Positions 12,501 to 23,732 of a DNA stretch of 64,000 nucleotides are shown here, in pieces; position 1 is the stretch's first letter, and every line of letters starts with the position of its first letter. The notes beneath the pieces were generated by a model that saw only the letters and a program-made list of their open reading frames with translations, ran no database searches and was not told the origin of the DNA. The translations under genes and the position numbers were made by a program. The DNA comes from Bilabrum cf. latius (taxonomy: Eukaryota; Bigyra: Bicosoecida; Bigyra; Bicosoecida): positions 310,001 to 374,000 of the forward strand of contig OZ237745.1 in assembly GCA_965178125.1 (NCBI GenBank). Reading direction: 5' to 3'.

Positions 12501-14815
12501 TCTGGGGAGCACGGGTCCTCCAACGGAACGGCCTCTGCTGCATCCTACCTCAAAGAGGCGATGGGAATTGCCCTGGCGCTCTAGATCTGCGTCGGCGTCG
12601 TTGCCGGTGTCGGCACGTCCGCACGCAACGCAGAGCGACCCAATGGGCTGCTACTCGACCCAGCCGGCCTTCCACTTCCTTGGCCCAGGCCTGTTCGAAT
12701 CGGTCGCACCGGCAAAGCCGCAGGTTTTTGCGACAGCGCTGGCGCAGCGTCGCTGGCATTGTTGCCTTCCGCGTGCTGGCTTTGTGACGGCTGATCGGTA
12801 TAGTCTTCATACGAATTGATCTGGTCGTCATCACCCGCTAGACTGGCCTATGGCCCACTTGTGCTCGCAGCCGCCGTGTAATCGTGCTCGTCAGCGTCAG
12901 CTGTCAGCGATGCTACTCCGTTCGTGCCCCCAGCACCGATCACAGCCGGTACCTCAGCGTCGTCTGGGTGCTCGAAGCCAGCATACTGATCTTCTGCCTC
13001 ATTGTCAGTGCGCTGTGGTATCCGCTCGCCGGCATCTTTCGATCTGATGCCTGCACCTGAGGCGGCATTGTCTGCTTCCTTGGACTCGTCCTCCTCGCCG
13101 TCCCCGTCGTAAGTGCTGGCCTGGTTTGGCTCTCCCAGGCCGGGATCTGGCAGCCTCATGTGCAGCGGCTTGGCAGGCGTGGCCTTTCCGTACCCACGCT
13201 TAATGGCAACCTAAGCGTTGGCCGCAGCCACAGCGCGCCACGAGGACGACGCACCCGATGCCGTGCGCTGCACGGGGGTGTAGCCAGGTGCTGGAGTGGT
13301 GCTAGGTGTGCTAGGCCGCCCGCGCGCGACTGCATGTCGCGCCCCAGGTGAACTTGGCAACGCGGTGGACTGCCCGACGTCCTGTCTGCCCCCTTTACCC
13401 ATGTCTGCCCCGGCAGCTGCTTGGCTCCTGACCGCTGGGGCACCCTCTCCACCTGTGGATCGGGAGTGCGCTCCACCGTCGCGCTATGCCGTGCCGGTGC
13501 CACCACCGGCAGACGAGACGGCATGGGGATGGGGCCGCGGGGTGCCCACCGGTAGCGGGGTTGCCGCGCCATGCAGGGCAGTGCGGTTGTCCACTCTGGA
13601 CTTCGCTTCGACCCGTGCCCTGGCCGCATTGAAGGCGTGCCTGGCTCGCTGCCTCACCTCTCGGATGTCCATCGCGTGGGGAACAACGACCTGGGCGCCC
13701 ACCTGGTGTTCCCCAAGGTTGAGCCTCCCAAATACCTCCTTCATGAGGGCATGAACGCCTTCGTCGTAGTGCAGGGTGGACACAGCGTCGTCGGATCCGT
13801 ACACCAACGAAGGCCTCGAGACGTGCTTCTGGATGACCTATGGGGGCTGGCTTGGCAGGGACCTTGGGCGTGTCCCGTTGGGGAGAATCCGGAGGGGCAT
13901 CACGGACATTGCCACGAGACGGTATCCGAGGTAGTCTATCAGCATGACGAGCGGGAGCCGGATGACTGTGTTGCAGGCCTGCCTCATCTTGGTCACCCCG
14001 AGCAGCTGCAACTTGCCCTCTTTCGCCTGCGCATCGGGCGATCGGTACAGCTGCCGGTCTCCCTTGAGCTTTTTCGGGCGGCACAGCTTAAACATGATAG
14101 GGCCCACGACGTACTTGAGGCCCCCTGCGATGCCCCCGACGCCAGCTTTGTGGATCGTCCGGGTGGAGCCGAGGGGTGGGGCTCCATCCACGTCACCGTG
14201 CCAGCCCGAGCCAGCCCCCTATGCACCTCCCGATGTGGACCCGGCGACGTGCTCGCTGATAATTATCCTGCCGTACTACATCGCGGCGTGCTGAAAGTCC
14301 TTCACGACTCTCAGCAGCTGCACGAACGAATCGCGCTCGCGAATCAGCTCCAAGTCGCTGATGGAATCCTCTTCTCTGTAGAATGCAGTAGAGAAAAAGC
14401 ACTCATCCGTGGCGGACAAAAATCTATCTATTCTTTGCAACTGTTGCGAGACACTTATCGCTGTTGATGCTCTGTGCTGTGCATGCAAACTGACCGGAGC
14501 GGTACGCGATTCGGCAGCCGAGTACCTGCCAGTCTCAATCCCTGCACCAGACGCAGGACCTGCCCTACGATTAGGCACAGCTTCTGGCGAGATATCAACA
14601 GGCTAATACCGAGGATCCTCCACGCGGCCACCCGGGGAGATTGGCCGTTGCAAGCGTTGTAAGCCTCCTGGCCCACTGCCTGGCACTGGTTGAGCCGACC
14701 TTGACATCTGACTCTGGCGAAAACCAGCAACACCCAATGTTGGTCTCTACGAAGGATCATCGAAGTCATACTCGCTAGCTTCCCTCGGCCCCTCATCCTC
14801 TTCGAAGCCCTGCAT
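3584..14815 (-). CDS. Giant CLU-domain-like protein with TPR-like repeats and RGG tail
   Basis: Seen: a single frame of 3,743 codons from ATG 14815 to TAA 3584-3586, with about 39 TAG codons and no other stop. Residues about 205-345 (GGIAGGLKYVVGP, then YGSDD) and about 820-875 (DIEIHYNPQQ, LDVARVFPPEP, RPELV) resemble the CLU domain of clustered-mitochondria proteins, which ends in a similar LDL-R-PP and RPEL motif. Near residue 2130 NMRHMGAIYGD followed by LLLEMVSRC resembles the CLU-family helical region (GINMRYLG). Residues about 2650-2840 look like TPR helices. Long Ser/Gly/Pro-rich linkers separate them, one an Ala-Pro run. The last 60 residues are an RGG box (GRGRGRGRR, FRGGGRGR), typical of RNA binding. 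Known: CLU proteins bind mRNAs of mitochondrial proteins. Inference: a cytosolic RNA-binding scaffold. The frame stays open to about 14930 and encodes a hydrophobic stretch behind an acceptor-like site, so a 5' exon is possible. No intron is needed inside. Confidence 0.72.
4140..4240. repeat. Low-complexity Ala-Pro repeat inside the CLU-like gene
   Basis: On the plus strand the unit GGCGCA or GGCGCG repeats many times; in the coding (minus) frame it gives runs of Ala-Pro and Ala-Ser. It lies in a disordered linker shortly before the RGG tail and is prone to length change. Confidence 0.7.
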
Positions 14816-15186
14816 CCCAAAAGCTGGCGAACTGTGCGCTGTCTCGGAGCAAACTAGACTAGGTGCGGTGTAGCAGCGGTAGTATCCAATACAGAAGAAC
14901 ACAAATACTCCTATGGGCCCTGTCAGTTATGTTTGTATCTTATAATTGTGCAGTAATGGCCTCGGTGATCCAGCAAAGATATCGTGACAAGTGGTAGAAT
15001 CCACCGGTTCACATCAAGCTGTTTATCGCTTATTTCGGCTTGATCTTGGACAAAACACAACGATGTGATAGCTATGTGTAGATTGTTTAACGCGGAAGTC
15101 TCAAACGGCTTGCAAACGAGGTGCCATGCAAAACAGCAGGACACAAGAGTGGCGTCCAATCGAACAGGCCTCCCGAGACGCATGAT
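14816..15186. other. Intergenic gap, possible 5' exon edge of the CLU-like gene
   Basis: Minus-strand sequence at about 14930-14920 (CTGACAG) looks like a branch-point plus 3' splice site. In frame behind it is a hydrophobic stretch (GVFVFFCIGYY) that leads into ATG 14815. An in-frame TAA sits just upstream, as expected inside an intron. The MACPF gene on the same strand ends 371 bp upstream. Whether the CLU-like protein begins at 14815 or has a membrane-spanning upstream exon is open. Confidence 0.35.
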
Positions 15187-16416
15187 TCAGGCATCGTGGA
15201 ACAGGCTCTGCAGGTGCTCCCGGGAGAGACCGTCGAAGTGCGCCCTGGACTTGGCCAAGTGCGCCTCCACCTCGCGCGGGTGCTCGTCGATCCAATTCGA
15301 GTACCCTGGAAGCAACCGCTTCAGCTCAGCCGCAGTCCGTGGCAAATGGCTGCGGCTCAGCCGATAGTTCAACAACTAGGGAGGGGATGTGGGCCACTTG
15401 CCCTTGGCGATGTAGTAGTTGACGACCTTGCCGTAGTTGGCAGCCTTGGCACCCGCGTCGGCGGGGAAGGCCAACTGAAGGGGCGAGACACCAGCCGTGA
15501 CATACGACAGCTCCGTCTGGATGCTCTGCTCCCATTTATCGAGGTCTAACCCATCCTGATTGAACAAAGAAGCATTTCCCCCCCGGAAAAAGGACTCGTT
15601 CGTCGCGTGCGCCCTCCAGTCAGCCGAAATGTTGATGGAGCTCCGGTTGGAAAACCCCGAGATGCCAAGGCTGAAGGTCAGGTACCCGAAGGTCAGACTA
15701 GCCTGCTGCTGCACCCAGGACACTTCCTTGGTCTGTACGAAGGACTTGTTGACCGTCTGCGTCACGTGATCAAACCCACCAAGCGTGACTTCGTCCACCG
15801 AAGACGTGCCGAAATACTCTGCCACCTGAATGTACTTGGCAAGATCAGAGCTCGTTTCCAGCGTCGCAGGGAGATAGCTGACGCTCTGAACGAATCCAGA
15901 ATACAACGGCCGCATGAAGCTTGGGGCTGACCACGTCAAATTGTGCCCCTGCCACTGAAAATAAGCGTAGGAGAGGACAGACACGTTCCCTTTCAAACTA
16001 TCCTTGATCTTGCCGGATTCTCGGCTATATGATGCTTGCAACGAGTAACACTTGGTTGTTGCACCGCAAGGAAGTGACAGGGACACCCCGGCATGGAACC
16101 CATGCACGCTAGAGCTCTCATACGCAGCTATAGATTCGTAAAATGCAAATGCACTGTCGTACTGCTGAGAGTCCACAAAAATGCAGCTGGACCCTCCTGG
16201 TAGCTGGTATGTAGTCGAAGTAGCTGGGTCATAGTACGTATCGTCGTTCGAAAACGAGAGATCGAACACCTAGTATCTTTCTGTCAGCGTTGCGTTTCCG
16301 ATCGCACCCTTGACAAGATCAGCCGAGAAGCCGATCAAGTTGCTATCAGGAAGGGGCTACGGGACTGAAAAAGCAACTGATACCAATGATGCCCAAAAAA
16401 CATAGCCCGCACGCAT
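15187..16416 (-). CDS. Secreted MACPF-family protein A (intronless)
   Basis: Seen: one exon, ATG 16416 to TGA 15187-15189, 409 aa, with TAG codons near 16340 and at 16270-16272 and 15376-15378. Residues 1-19 (MRAGYVFWASLVSVAFSVP) form a signal peptide. In the middle, AEYFGTSSVDEVTLGG corresponds to the MACPF signature (Y-G-T followed by Gly-rich strand). The downstream part carries N-glycosylation sites such as NRS and NES, and FFRGGN. Known: MACPF proteins oligomerise and insert beta-hairpins into membranes. Protein B, head to head with it, is 410 aa and aligns end to end, but B needs four introns where A has none, so A looks like a processed retrocopy of a B-like gene. The last 36 residues and the first 17 bp after the stop match B, while the N-terminal half has diverged strongly. 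A reads through three TAG codons; B has none. Confidence 0.8.
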
Positions 16417-16550
16417 CTTCTCGTGCGATTGCTTGTTCCAGTTGCATGGAGTCTGAAGTCTGAATTTGTTTTTGTAGCGTGAGGTTACGCGCCTTGGTCG
16501 TCCCTACGGTTCTCGCATTCAACCCCTCTTTCCTACTCATTCACGAGGAG
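16417..16550. promoter_or_regulatory. Shared divergent promoter of MACPF genes A and B
   Basis: Only 134 bp separate the two start codons, which point away from each other, so both promoters and 5' leaders must lie here or overlap the genes. I see no TATA box. A small interrupted palindrome GCGT-6 bp-ACGC lies at 16477-16490 near the middle. Inference: the two genes are probably co-regulated. Confidence 0.5.
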
Positions 16551-18258
16551 ATGAAGTCGTCTATGTATCTTGCAGCAGTAAGAATTCATTATTCCATAGA
16601 TTTAGCTTGCTACCACTGCTTCAGCAGTGCCTTTGACTGCAGAGAGGCCCACCATCTAGCACACCATTGTTTTTGCAGGTTCTTGCCGCCTCTGTGTGCG
16701 GCCAGATCAACCCGCCGCTTGGTGACGCAAACATGCTTGGGTTTAGTGCTGATCTAGTGAGTACGATGTCTATCTTTGTGCACGGCGAGCATTGGATTGC
16801 GAGAGCTTGCACCCCGACCAGAGCACCGCTCGTGCCAATTTCTGTGAAACCGAGCATATCGTTTGCTGCTTCGCGTTTGCCTTACCAATGCCTGTCAGGT
16901 AAAAGGAACACTTGGAAACAATACTTACACTAGCAAGTATCAGATCTACGACATCACGTACGAGTGAGGTAGAGGTATTCCGAGCGAACCAGCCCTTTTT
17001 CCTTTCAAAGGGTCCTTTGTCCTTCAATCCCCCCCTTTTGTCTTGCTGCTCCCGCATTCGATTGACGCAGCGAAGGGCTTTGGTACTATGATCAGGCAAC
17101 CAAAACGAATCGCTCCGTGCCCGATGGAACGGCCGCGTTCTTCAACGATGCCAGCGACTACATTAGCACCTTAACTATCATCGACACGTTCAATGCGTGG
17201 GCGACCAATGACGCCCACGGCTTTTCTGGTGAGTGCTTTTGCTGGTGAATTCCAGTGTCGGTGGCAGACCTCCGGCGCGGTCGACTCTTCGCGGCGAGCG
17301 CGGTGTGTTGTTAGCTTCGAAACCCCGACCGTCTCCCGTTGTCCATACCGCAGGCTCGATCGGTTTCCAGCTCCCGTGCAACTCGAGCTCCTCGTGCTTC
17401 AAGGGCTCTGCTTCCTTCAACCACGAGGCAGGCTCCGTGAAGATGGCCCTGAAGGAGGGCCTCAACGTGAGCTCCTTCGCCCACTACTGGCTGGGGCTCC
17501 ACAACCTGACCTACTCCGCCCCGCCCTTCATCCGGAACCTGTACCCCGCCTTCGTGGAGTCCGTGAAGTACCTCCCCGCGACGCTCGAGACCAAGGAGGA
17601 CCTCGCCAAGTACATCCAGGTGGCGGAGTTTTACGGCACCTCTGCGCCCGACGAGATCACACTCGGGGGGGAAGTCACGGTGATGATGCTGCTGGACAAG
17701 GAGTTCTACGGCTCTGTCTCGGCCAAGTGGGCCTTCACGCAGTTCGCCCTCGCCTTCGACTGGCAGTTCATCAATCTGAACGTGTCAGGATTCACGAACC
17801 GCTCTCAGATCCACATCAACGAGACCTTCACCGCAAACGCGAAGAACGAGACATTCTTCCGTGGCGGGAACCCCGCCTTTGAGCATCAGGACGGCCTCGA
17901 GCTCGGCGACTGGCGGGGCAGCATCGCCTCCAACCTCGCATACGTTGACGTGAGGGTCACCCCCCTGACCATGAGCTTCCCCGCCGACGCGGGCGCCAAG
18001 GCCGCCAACTACGGCAAGGTCGTCAACTACTACATCGCCAAGGGCAAGTGGCCCACATCCCCTCCAGAGCTGGAGGAGCACCGCATGAGCCAGTCGTCCT
18101 TCCCCAGAACGGCCTCGGAGCTGCGCGCCGTGTTCCCCAAGTACTCGAGTTGGATCGACGAGCACCCGCGCGAGGTGGAGGCGCACCTGGCCAAGTCCAG
18201 GGCACACTTCGACGGTCTCTCCCGGGAGCACCTGCAGAGCCTGTTCCACGATGCCTGA
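16551..18258 (+). CDS. Secreted MACPF-family protein B (five exons)
   Basis: Exons inferred by alignment with protein A: 16551-16577, 16679-16756, 16899-16963, 17071-17228, 17354-18258 (TGA). All introns are GT-AG (donors GTAAGA, GTGAGT, GTGAGG, GTGAGT) and 101-142 nt long. Each junction restores frame and keeps the match to A. The product is 410 aa. Exon 1 plus exon 2 encode a signal peptide starting MKSSMYLAA. VAEFYGTSAPDEITLGG is the MACPF signature region; FFRGGN follows an N-glycosylation site, and the C-terminus is the basic/acidic SWIDEHPREVEAHLAKS tail shared with A. No TAG codon is used. At two positions where A has TAG, B has CAG (16941-16943) and GAG (18067-18069). Inference: a secreted pore-former relative; target unknown. 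Confidence 0.82.
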
Positions 18259-18915
18259 ATCATGCGTCTCGGGAGGTGGCTGTGCCGGCGGCTTGTCGAC
18301 AGTGTGGAGTCTTCACCGGCCGGCAAGCATGAGAGCATGGCTTGATTTGTACAGAAGGACGGCTTGGAGGAACAGGCTGGGGATATGCTAGGGCATTCGT
18401 GTTTCTCTCGCTATCCCGTTCCGGACAATCCATAGCTGGGTCGGCGCCTTGTGCTTTTGCGCTAGGGTTGTGCTTCACTACTTGCCGGAGCGCACGAGTA
18501 CACCAGCGGCTCGAGCCAGTGGTTGGTGTACTCTTGTGCTATGCGAGTCTTGGTGAAGCGCTCGCTTTCTTCATCCGGATAGTGTCATTTTCAGGTAGTC
18601 TTTTGAATTCGATACTTTGTGTTGCCTGGAAGTTTCTACGGGTAGCCACCTCATCTCCTTTCTGTCTTCCCTATCCTCCCCCTCCCTCCCGTTATACCAC
18701 CTCCCCCTCAGGCCGCCCACTCCCCACCCCCCCACACTGCCCCCATCCGGGATCAGCCTCTACGTGCCTGCAGCAACGGGGCCTGGAGTTGTGCACCAAA
18801 AGGATCCAGCCACTTCCCCTCCCTCACCCGCGGTGACGCCCTAACACGCCTCACCCCCATCCGCGGTGACGCTCTAACACGCCTCACCCCATCCGCGGTG
18901 ACGCTCTAACACGCC
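18259..18915. other. Intergenic between convergent genes
   Basis: The 3' flank of MACPF B begins with ATCATGCGTCTCGGGAGG, also found after the stop of MACPF A. From about 18640 the strand is very pyrimidine-rich. A three-unit minisatellite lies at its right end. No gene supported. Confidence 0.5.
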
Positions 18916-18918
18916 TCA
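18826..18918 (+). repeat. Three-copy minisatellite, about 32-34 bp unit
   Basis: The block CGCGGTGACGC(C/T)CTAACACGCCTCAC with a short CCCATC spacer appears three times in a row with only one or two differences. The last copy overlaps the TGA of the neighbouring minus-strand gene, so the repeat forms the end of its coding region and its 3' flank. Confidence 0.75.
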
Positions 18919-21900
18919 CACAGCCGTGGCCTCCATCTGCTGGGTCTTGCCCTTGGCATCGGTCTCGCCCTTGGCATCGGTCCTTACCTTGGCATCGGTC
19001 TCGCCGGCCGCCTGATCCTGACCGGGACCCTCGCGCCTGCACATGAAGTAGTAGCCGGCTGCTGCTGCCACGGCCCACACCAGCACCACAATGGTCACAA
19101 TGACACCCACGCTGACCCCGCCTTCGCCCGCTGTCAACGGAGTCGCGATCCCTGGCACTTGCTCGTCCTGTTCCTGCACCGTGATCTCTGCCTCAACATT
19201 GGAGGCGTCCACCGTCAGCAGTTGGGCTACCTCGGCGGGCGCAGCGGCGCGCAGCACCTCCACTAGCGTGGCATTGTCCGACGTGGTCCCGGTCCCCGCC
19301 AGGAAGGACAGAATGTTCTGCCTCGTGTCTTCCTCGTCCGTGCGGTCGTAGTCGATTGTCACGGTGAAGTCTACTTCCACGCCGATGGGGGAGTCACCCG
19401 ACGATTGGAGGGAGCGCCGCCTCCCGCCCGTGGACGCACTCAACCGGTCGATCGACACGTCATCGCTCCCGGCCACGTCCCCGATGGCCGCTGTGAAAGG
19501 GGCGAATAGGCTGTTCTGGAAGTTTGGCGTGGTCACGCTGGATATCTCGGTCCTAGCCACCCTGATACGCCTGCCCCTGCGTACCGTGAGTTCGCTGCAC
19601 CTGTTGCTGCTGGAAGAGCAGACTAGCCCGGCGGCGCAGTTGTTGTTGGAGACACAGGCCCTTCCTTGGGCACACATGGGGCACCCGTCGATGGAGCTGT
19701 CCCCACAGTCGATGTCGCTTTCCGAGCCACTTGTTTCACCGTCCAAGCACGTAGAATCATCGGTAGGGCTGGAGCTGGAGCTGGGGCTTGGGCTGGGAGT
19801 TGCAGATGGGGTGGGCGTCGGTCCGACGTACCGCAGCTGCACATCCACGAGCTCCTGCCCGTACCTGGGGTGCCTCATGTAGGCCATGACGCCCTCCTCC
19901 CCGTCAGCCTTGGGGTGAATAGAGCTGATTTCGCCCCACCGCTACTTGGGGCCCTCTGGCACCACGTCGATTGCAATGAGCCTGTCGCCGTGCCCAGGCC
20001 AGCACGCGATGTCTCGCGAGTACATCTGTACGTCGTCCTTCTTTGTCTCAACGCAGACGTACCCGTTCGGGATGGCGACCATGAGCGGCGGGGTTCCCCC
20101 GAACATGGGCTCTACCAAGAGGTCGCAAGCACCAGTGTCCAAGTTGAAGAAGCACAGGCCCATGGCGTCACCCGTAGTGCTGTTCTGTACCGCGGACACG
20201 ATATGAGTCGAGTTGTAGGCAGAATTCAAGACACCAGACTCGAATGAGCCACCCATCATTACTTCCATTCCATCAGGGGGGTTGAACTGGGTAGTGGAAG
20301 TGGCCGTCATGGACTTGTCGAGAACAGCGAACTGCTGAGGGCTGGAGCTTAGATACAGTGCGAGGCTGACGGAACCGTCAGGAACTTTGAGCAAGGAGTG
20401 CAGATCCTCCGAGCCGAGCGCGCGACTCGATGCCGTAGCCAGCGTGCCGTCCGGCTGCTGCTCCACGGCAAACACCCAGCCAGAGCTCACCTCTGAGTGT
20501 TTGTAGGCGATTGTCCACCGCGTTCCGTCTTCGACATGGGCCGACTCGGCCTCATAGAAGCCATTGCTCTCCACCCCATCGCTCGATAGCAGCTGCGGGC
20601 CGGCATGGAGATCCTCAGTGTCCCGGTAGTACCACCCAAAAGCTCTACTTGCGCCAAACCCCTGGAACAAAAAGTACCTGTCAAAGACGGGAAACATGCC
20701 CATGCCGTACGTGCCGCCGGTCCCAGGGTTAATGTCTGAGATGTTCCAGGCGTGGGTCTGCAGGTCGTAGATAATGAACTCGACGCCCTGCGGGAGGCCA
20801 CTCTAGCTGTACTTGAAGCACAGGAAGCGGTCGTTGCCGACCAGCGCCATGGGCGTGCCGTCGTCCACCTCGTCATCTCCGGAGGGATTGAAGGGTCCGA
20901 TGAGGTAGGGCATGTGGAGGCCGTCCCAGAAGTAGATGCGCATTTTATCGTGCTGAACGTTGATCACGGTAGCCGGTGAGTCGCCATAAACGAAGTGCAC
21001 CCCATCGCGCCTGCTCGCGATGTAGCCGTCCGTATCTATCTACGTGGCATACTGAGACGGCAGCATGTCACTCGAGGTCACGAGCTGCTGCGTGGAGGGA
21101 TAGAGGCACATCGACTCAGTCATGGAGTCGCTGAGCTTGGCTCTGGCCACGCAGACCACCCCGCCGCCCGTCTTGATGTGCTCCATGTACCGCACCTGGG
21201 AGTCCTGTGAGGCACCTGTTGGCTGCACCTGCGTCACTTCAACCGTATCTTGCGACTCAGGGTCGGGTAGCGGTGCTTTGCACTGCCCGAGTCCAATGAT
21301 GGGATTGAAGGAGCCGAACAAGAGGCCTTCGGATGGACCTCCCAGGGGACCCACAGGCAGCAGGTTTATCACGGGGCTGTCGAAGATCTCCCACCCAGCG
21401 TCCTGCACATCTCCGTTCCAGAAAAAGACTTGCAACCTGTTGGAAATGGCCAAGGCGGGCTTGCCTCCCTTGCCCGCGCCTGGCAGGGCGGCGATGTTGT
21501 CCCACATGGCATCGCCGGTGCGAAGGGCCTCCCAGGGCCCCGAGATGATGCGCTGCGCGATGTTGGACGGATCGGAGCAGTCGATGTGGCTCAGACGGGT
21601 GCCCATCGTGGTGATGTCATCGGTGGTGATGCCGATAGCCACCGTGTGCTCGTCCAGCACGGCCTCCTTGGTATCAAACGTCGCATGGTTTCGCTCGTAT
21701 CCCGTGCCGTTCGCAATGTCAATGGTGGCGCCGGTCGAAGGCACCCAGGCGGCCATCCTGGGATTGTATCCACCGCTGATGGAGTACTTAACCAGGAGCA
21801 CGTCCCCGAGCACCATGGGACTGCCCTGCAGCTAGTCTGACTGGCCCAGGTTCTCCGTGTGCGGAACCTCCATGGCCGTCACAGTGCCGGTTGCAACTTC

Positions 21901-22818
21901 CAGGGCACACATCTTCTAGGGGGCCTAAGCATGGGCACAGGGGAAGGTAAAGTAGTCGCCGATCTGATTGCGAAACACTCCGGAGGCGTCGTACAGGCTG
22001 GATAGATAGGTGCCTGTGGGCGTGAAGGTGCCCGTGCTCCACTAGTAACAGCCCATCTGCGAGTCGCCGCCCGCCTCTGCCTGGTACGGCATGCACATAC
22101 GGTCGCTGCCCGCGGGCTCGGGGTAGTGCTTGTCATTGCTGGAGGCACTGCCGCCGGTGCCAGGGAGCAGGTCGCCCACCAGGAGTGCAGTGTGGGTGGA
22201 GGCTGGGGTCGCCATGTCCACGCAGTAGTATTCCTTCCCGGTGGCAGGATCCACCTCGGCAGCCATGCACATTCTGTAGCCAACATCCATAGCGACGAGT
22301 CCATCAGCATTCGTGGAGTTGCCGATGATGATGAGCTGCTCCCCAGCCGGCAGCCGTTGGTCCCAGCACGCGACCTTGTACTCCTTGGCGAGTCCCCCGC
22401 TCCTCTCGAACTGCAGAGACATGCACACCACGTCGCTCTGAAGCCACACAGGAATGCCTTTGCTGTTGTCAGTAGTGCGCTCGTAGCCTTCGGGCCATGT
22501 CCCTTCGCCCAGCAGGTTGGCGCCGAGCCTTTGCGACTATCCCGTTGTCGAATCAAAGACGCCCAAGTGCTGCGCACTGGCAGTACCCACGAGAGAATCG
22601 GGTACATCAACCCATGCAGCAACATACTTGCCGTCAGGGCTTCCAACGAAGCGTTTCTCTCCGGGAAAGGACCCGCCCGAGGGCCCGTCTTTTTCGTTGA
22701 ATGACTGAATGGGGGCTCGCACGCCTTCCAGCGTCCCCGCAGGGACAAAAGCCGTTTCGAAGCCCTACTCAGGAATATTTATAGTGAGGTAGTACCCGGC
22801 GCCGTGAAAGGTCCGCCA
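18916..22818 (-). CDS. Large surface protein: propeller-like ectodomain, Cys-rich module, C-terminal TM (5' end unresolved)
   Basis: Seen: one frame from just below an in-frame TAA at 22819-22821 to TGA 18916-18918, about 1,300 codons with about nine TAGs. The first two thirds repeat short blocks with Trp/Tyr, Gly and Asp (YKVACWDQRL, YSRDIACWPGHG), which look like beta-propeller blades but match no family I can name. Then come a Pro/Thr/Ser stalk (PTPTPSATPSPSPS), a Cys-rich module (CLDGETSGSESDIDCGDSS, then spaced Cys), an RRRS-containing region near a SEA-like segment, one transmembrane helix (VGVIVTIVVLVWAVAAAAGYYF) and a short tail with repeats of TDAKG. Topology is therefore type I. No signal peptide is visible in frame, so a first exon is probably missing upstream. 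The tail uses nearly the same hexapeptide three times. Inference: a cell-surface receptor or adhesin. Confidence 0.65.
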
Positions 22819-23732
22819 TTATTGGCATTCCGAGTCCCAAAATCGCGACCATCGTGCCTTTAGGCTCCCATTGCTGAGAACTGGACCAATTTCTTGGGTG
22901 AATTTACATTGCAAAAATATCTTATGTAACATTTAAATGTAATGCAGTCCCAACGGAGCCATGCAATTCGCAGCATTAGACTGAAAACGAGTCGTGCTTG
23001 CGACCACCATTTTTGGCGACCACCCCCAGCCCAAGATTTTACTCGCTGGCAAGGGGTGCCAGATGCACGCACCGTGTGCCGCCAAAAAAGCTTTTCTTTG
23101 GTTTCTGTTGGTATTTAGTAGTTAAAAACATATTTGACAACATGTTATCAGGTCACTAGGCTCATTCATTAGCAATCCAGCGAAATTTGGCTGCCATTCC
23201 AACACACGTCGGTTCAAACGGTTCCAAAATTTGCAGGGCATTTATACCTTAGCGCAATAGACTTTTAACACACTGGCACTGCTGTTGAGGTAAACGGGTA
23301 TTGAATACAATATCATGTGGAGGATTACGTCTACGTTTGCGAGAACAACGAGTGGGAGGCGATAAAGTCGCTCCAGCGGCGCGTCCGAAGTTGGGTCTCG
23401 GGGTGCAAGTGCCCCTGGTGGGAGTGCCTCGTCTCGGCGTCACGAGCAGAAATCCGCCAAACTCAGGATCATCGATCAAAGTGAGTACGGTATTGTTATG
23501 GTTGGTGGAATTGCATGGGCTCTAGCCGGCTAGTTTCGGGGTACCGTACAATCTGCCGCAGAGGCACCGGAAGCCACGAATGTGGCACTCATTGACAGTA
23601 TCCATGCATCCGTGGTATGCTTGACGAGGTGTTGGTTGAATAATCATTTCATGGTGATGTGGACGAGCTTAAATAATTATACAGAGGTATAATAGGGCCA
23701 CAATCGGGCTTGCGTCCTGTGCAGAATTGGCC
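22819..23732. other. AT-richer intergenic region
   Basis: This stretch should contain the promoter, and perhaps the first exon, of the minus-strand surface-protein gene, but I could not identify a signal-peptide exon. ORFs at 22860-23072 and 23249-23525 show no recognisable features. No RNA gene seen. Confidence 0.3.

Noticed and set aside
9065-14467. Long ORFs on the plus strand and in the other minus frames over 9-14.5 kb (for example 13571-14467 and 13395-14084)
   Set aside because: They overlap the giant CLU-like frame, show no domains and arise from the high GC content of the coding strand.
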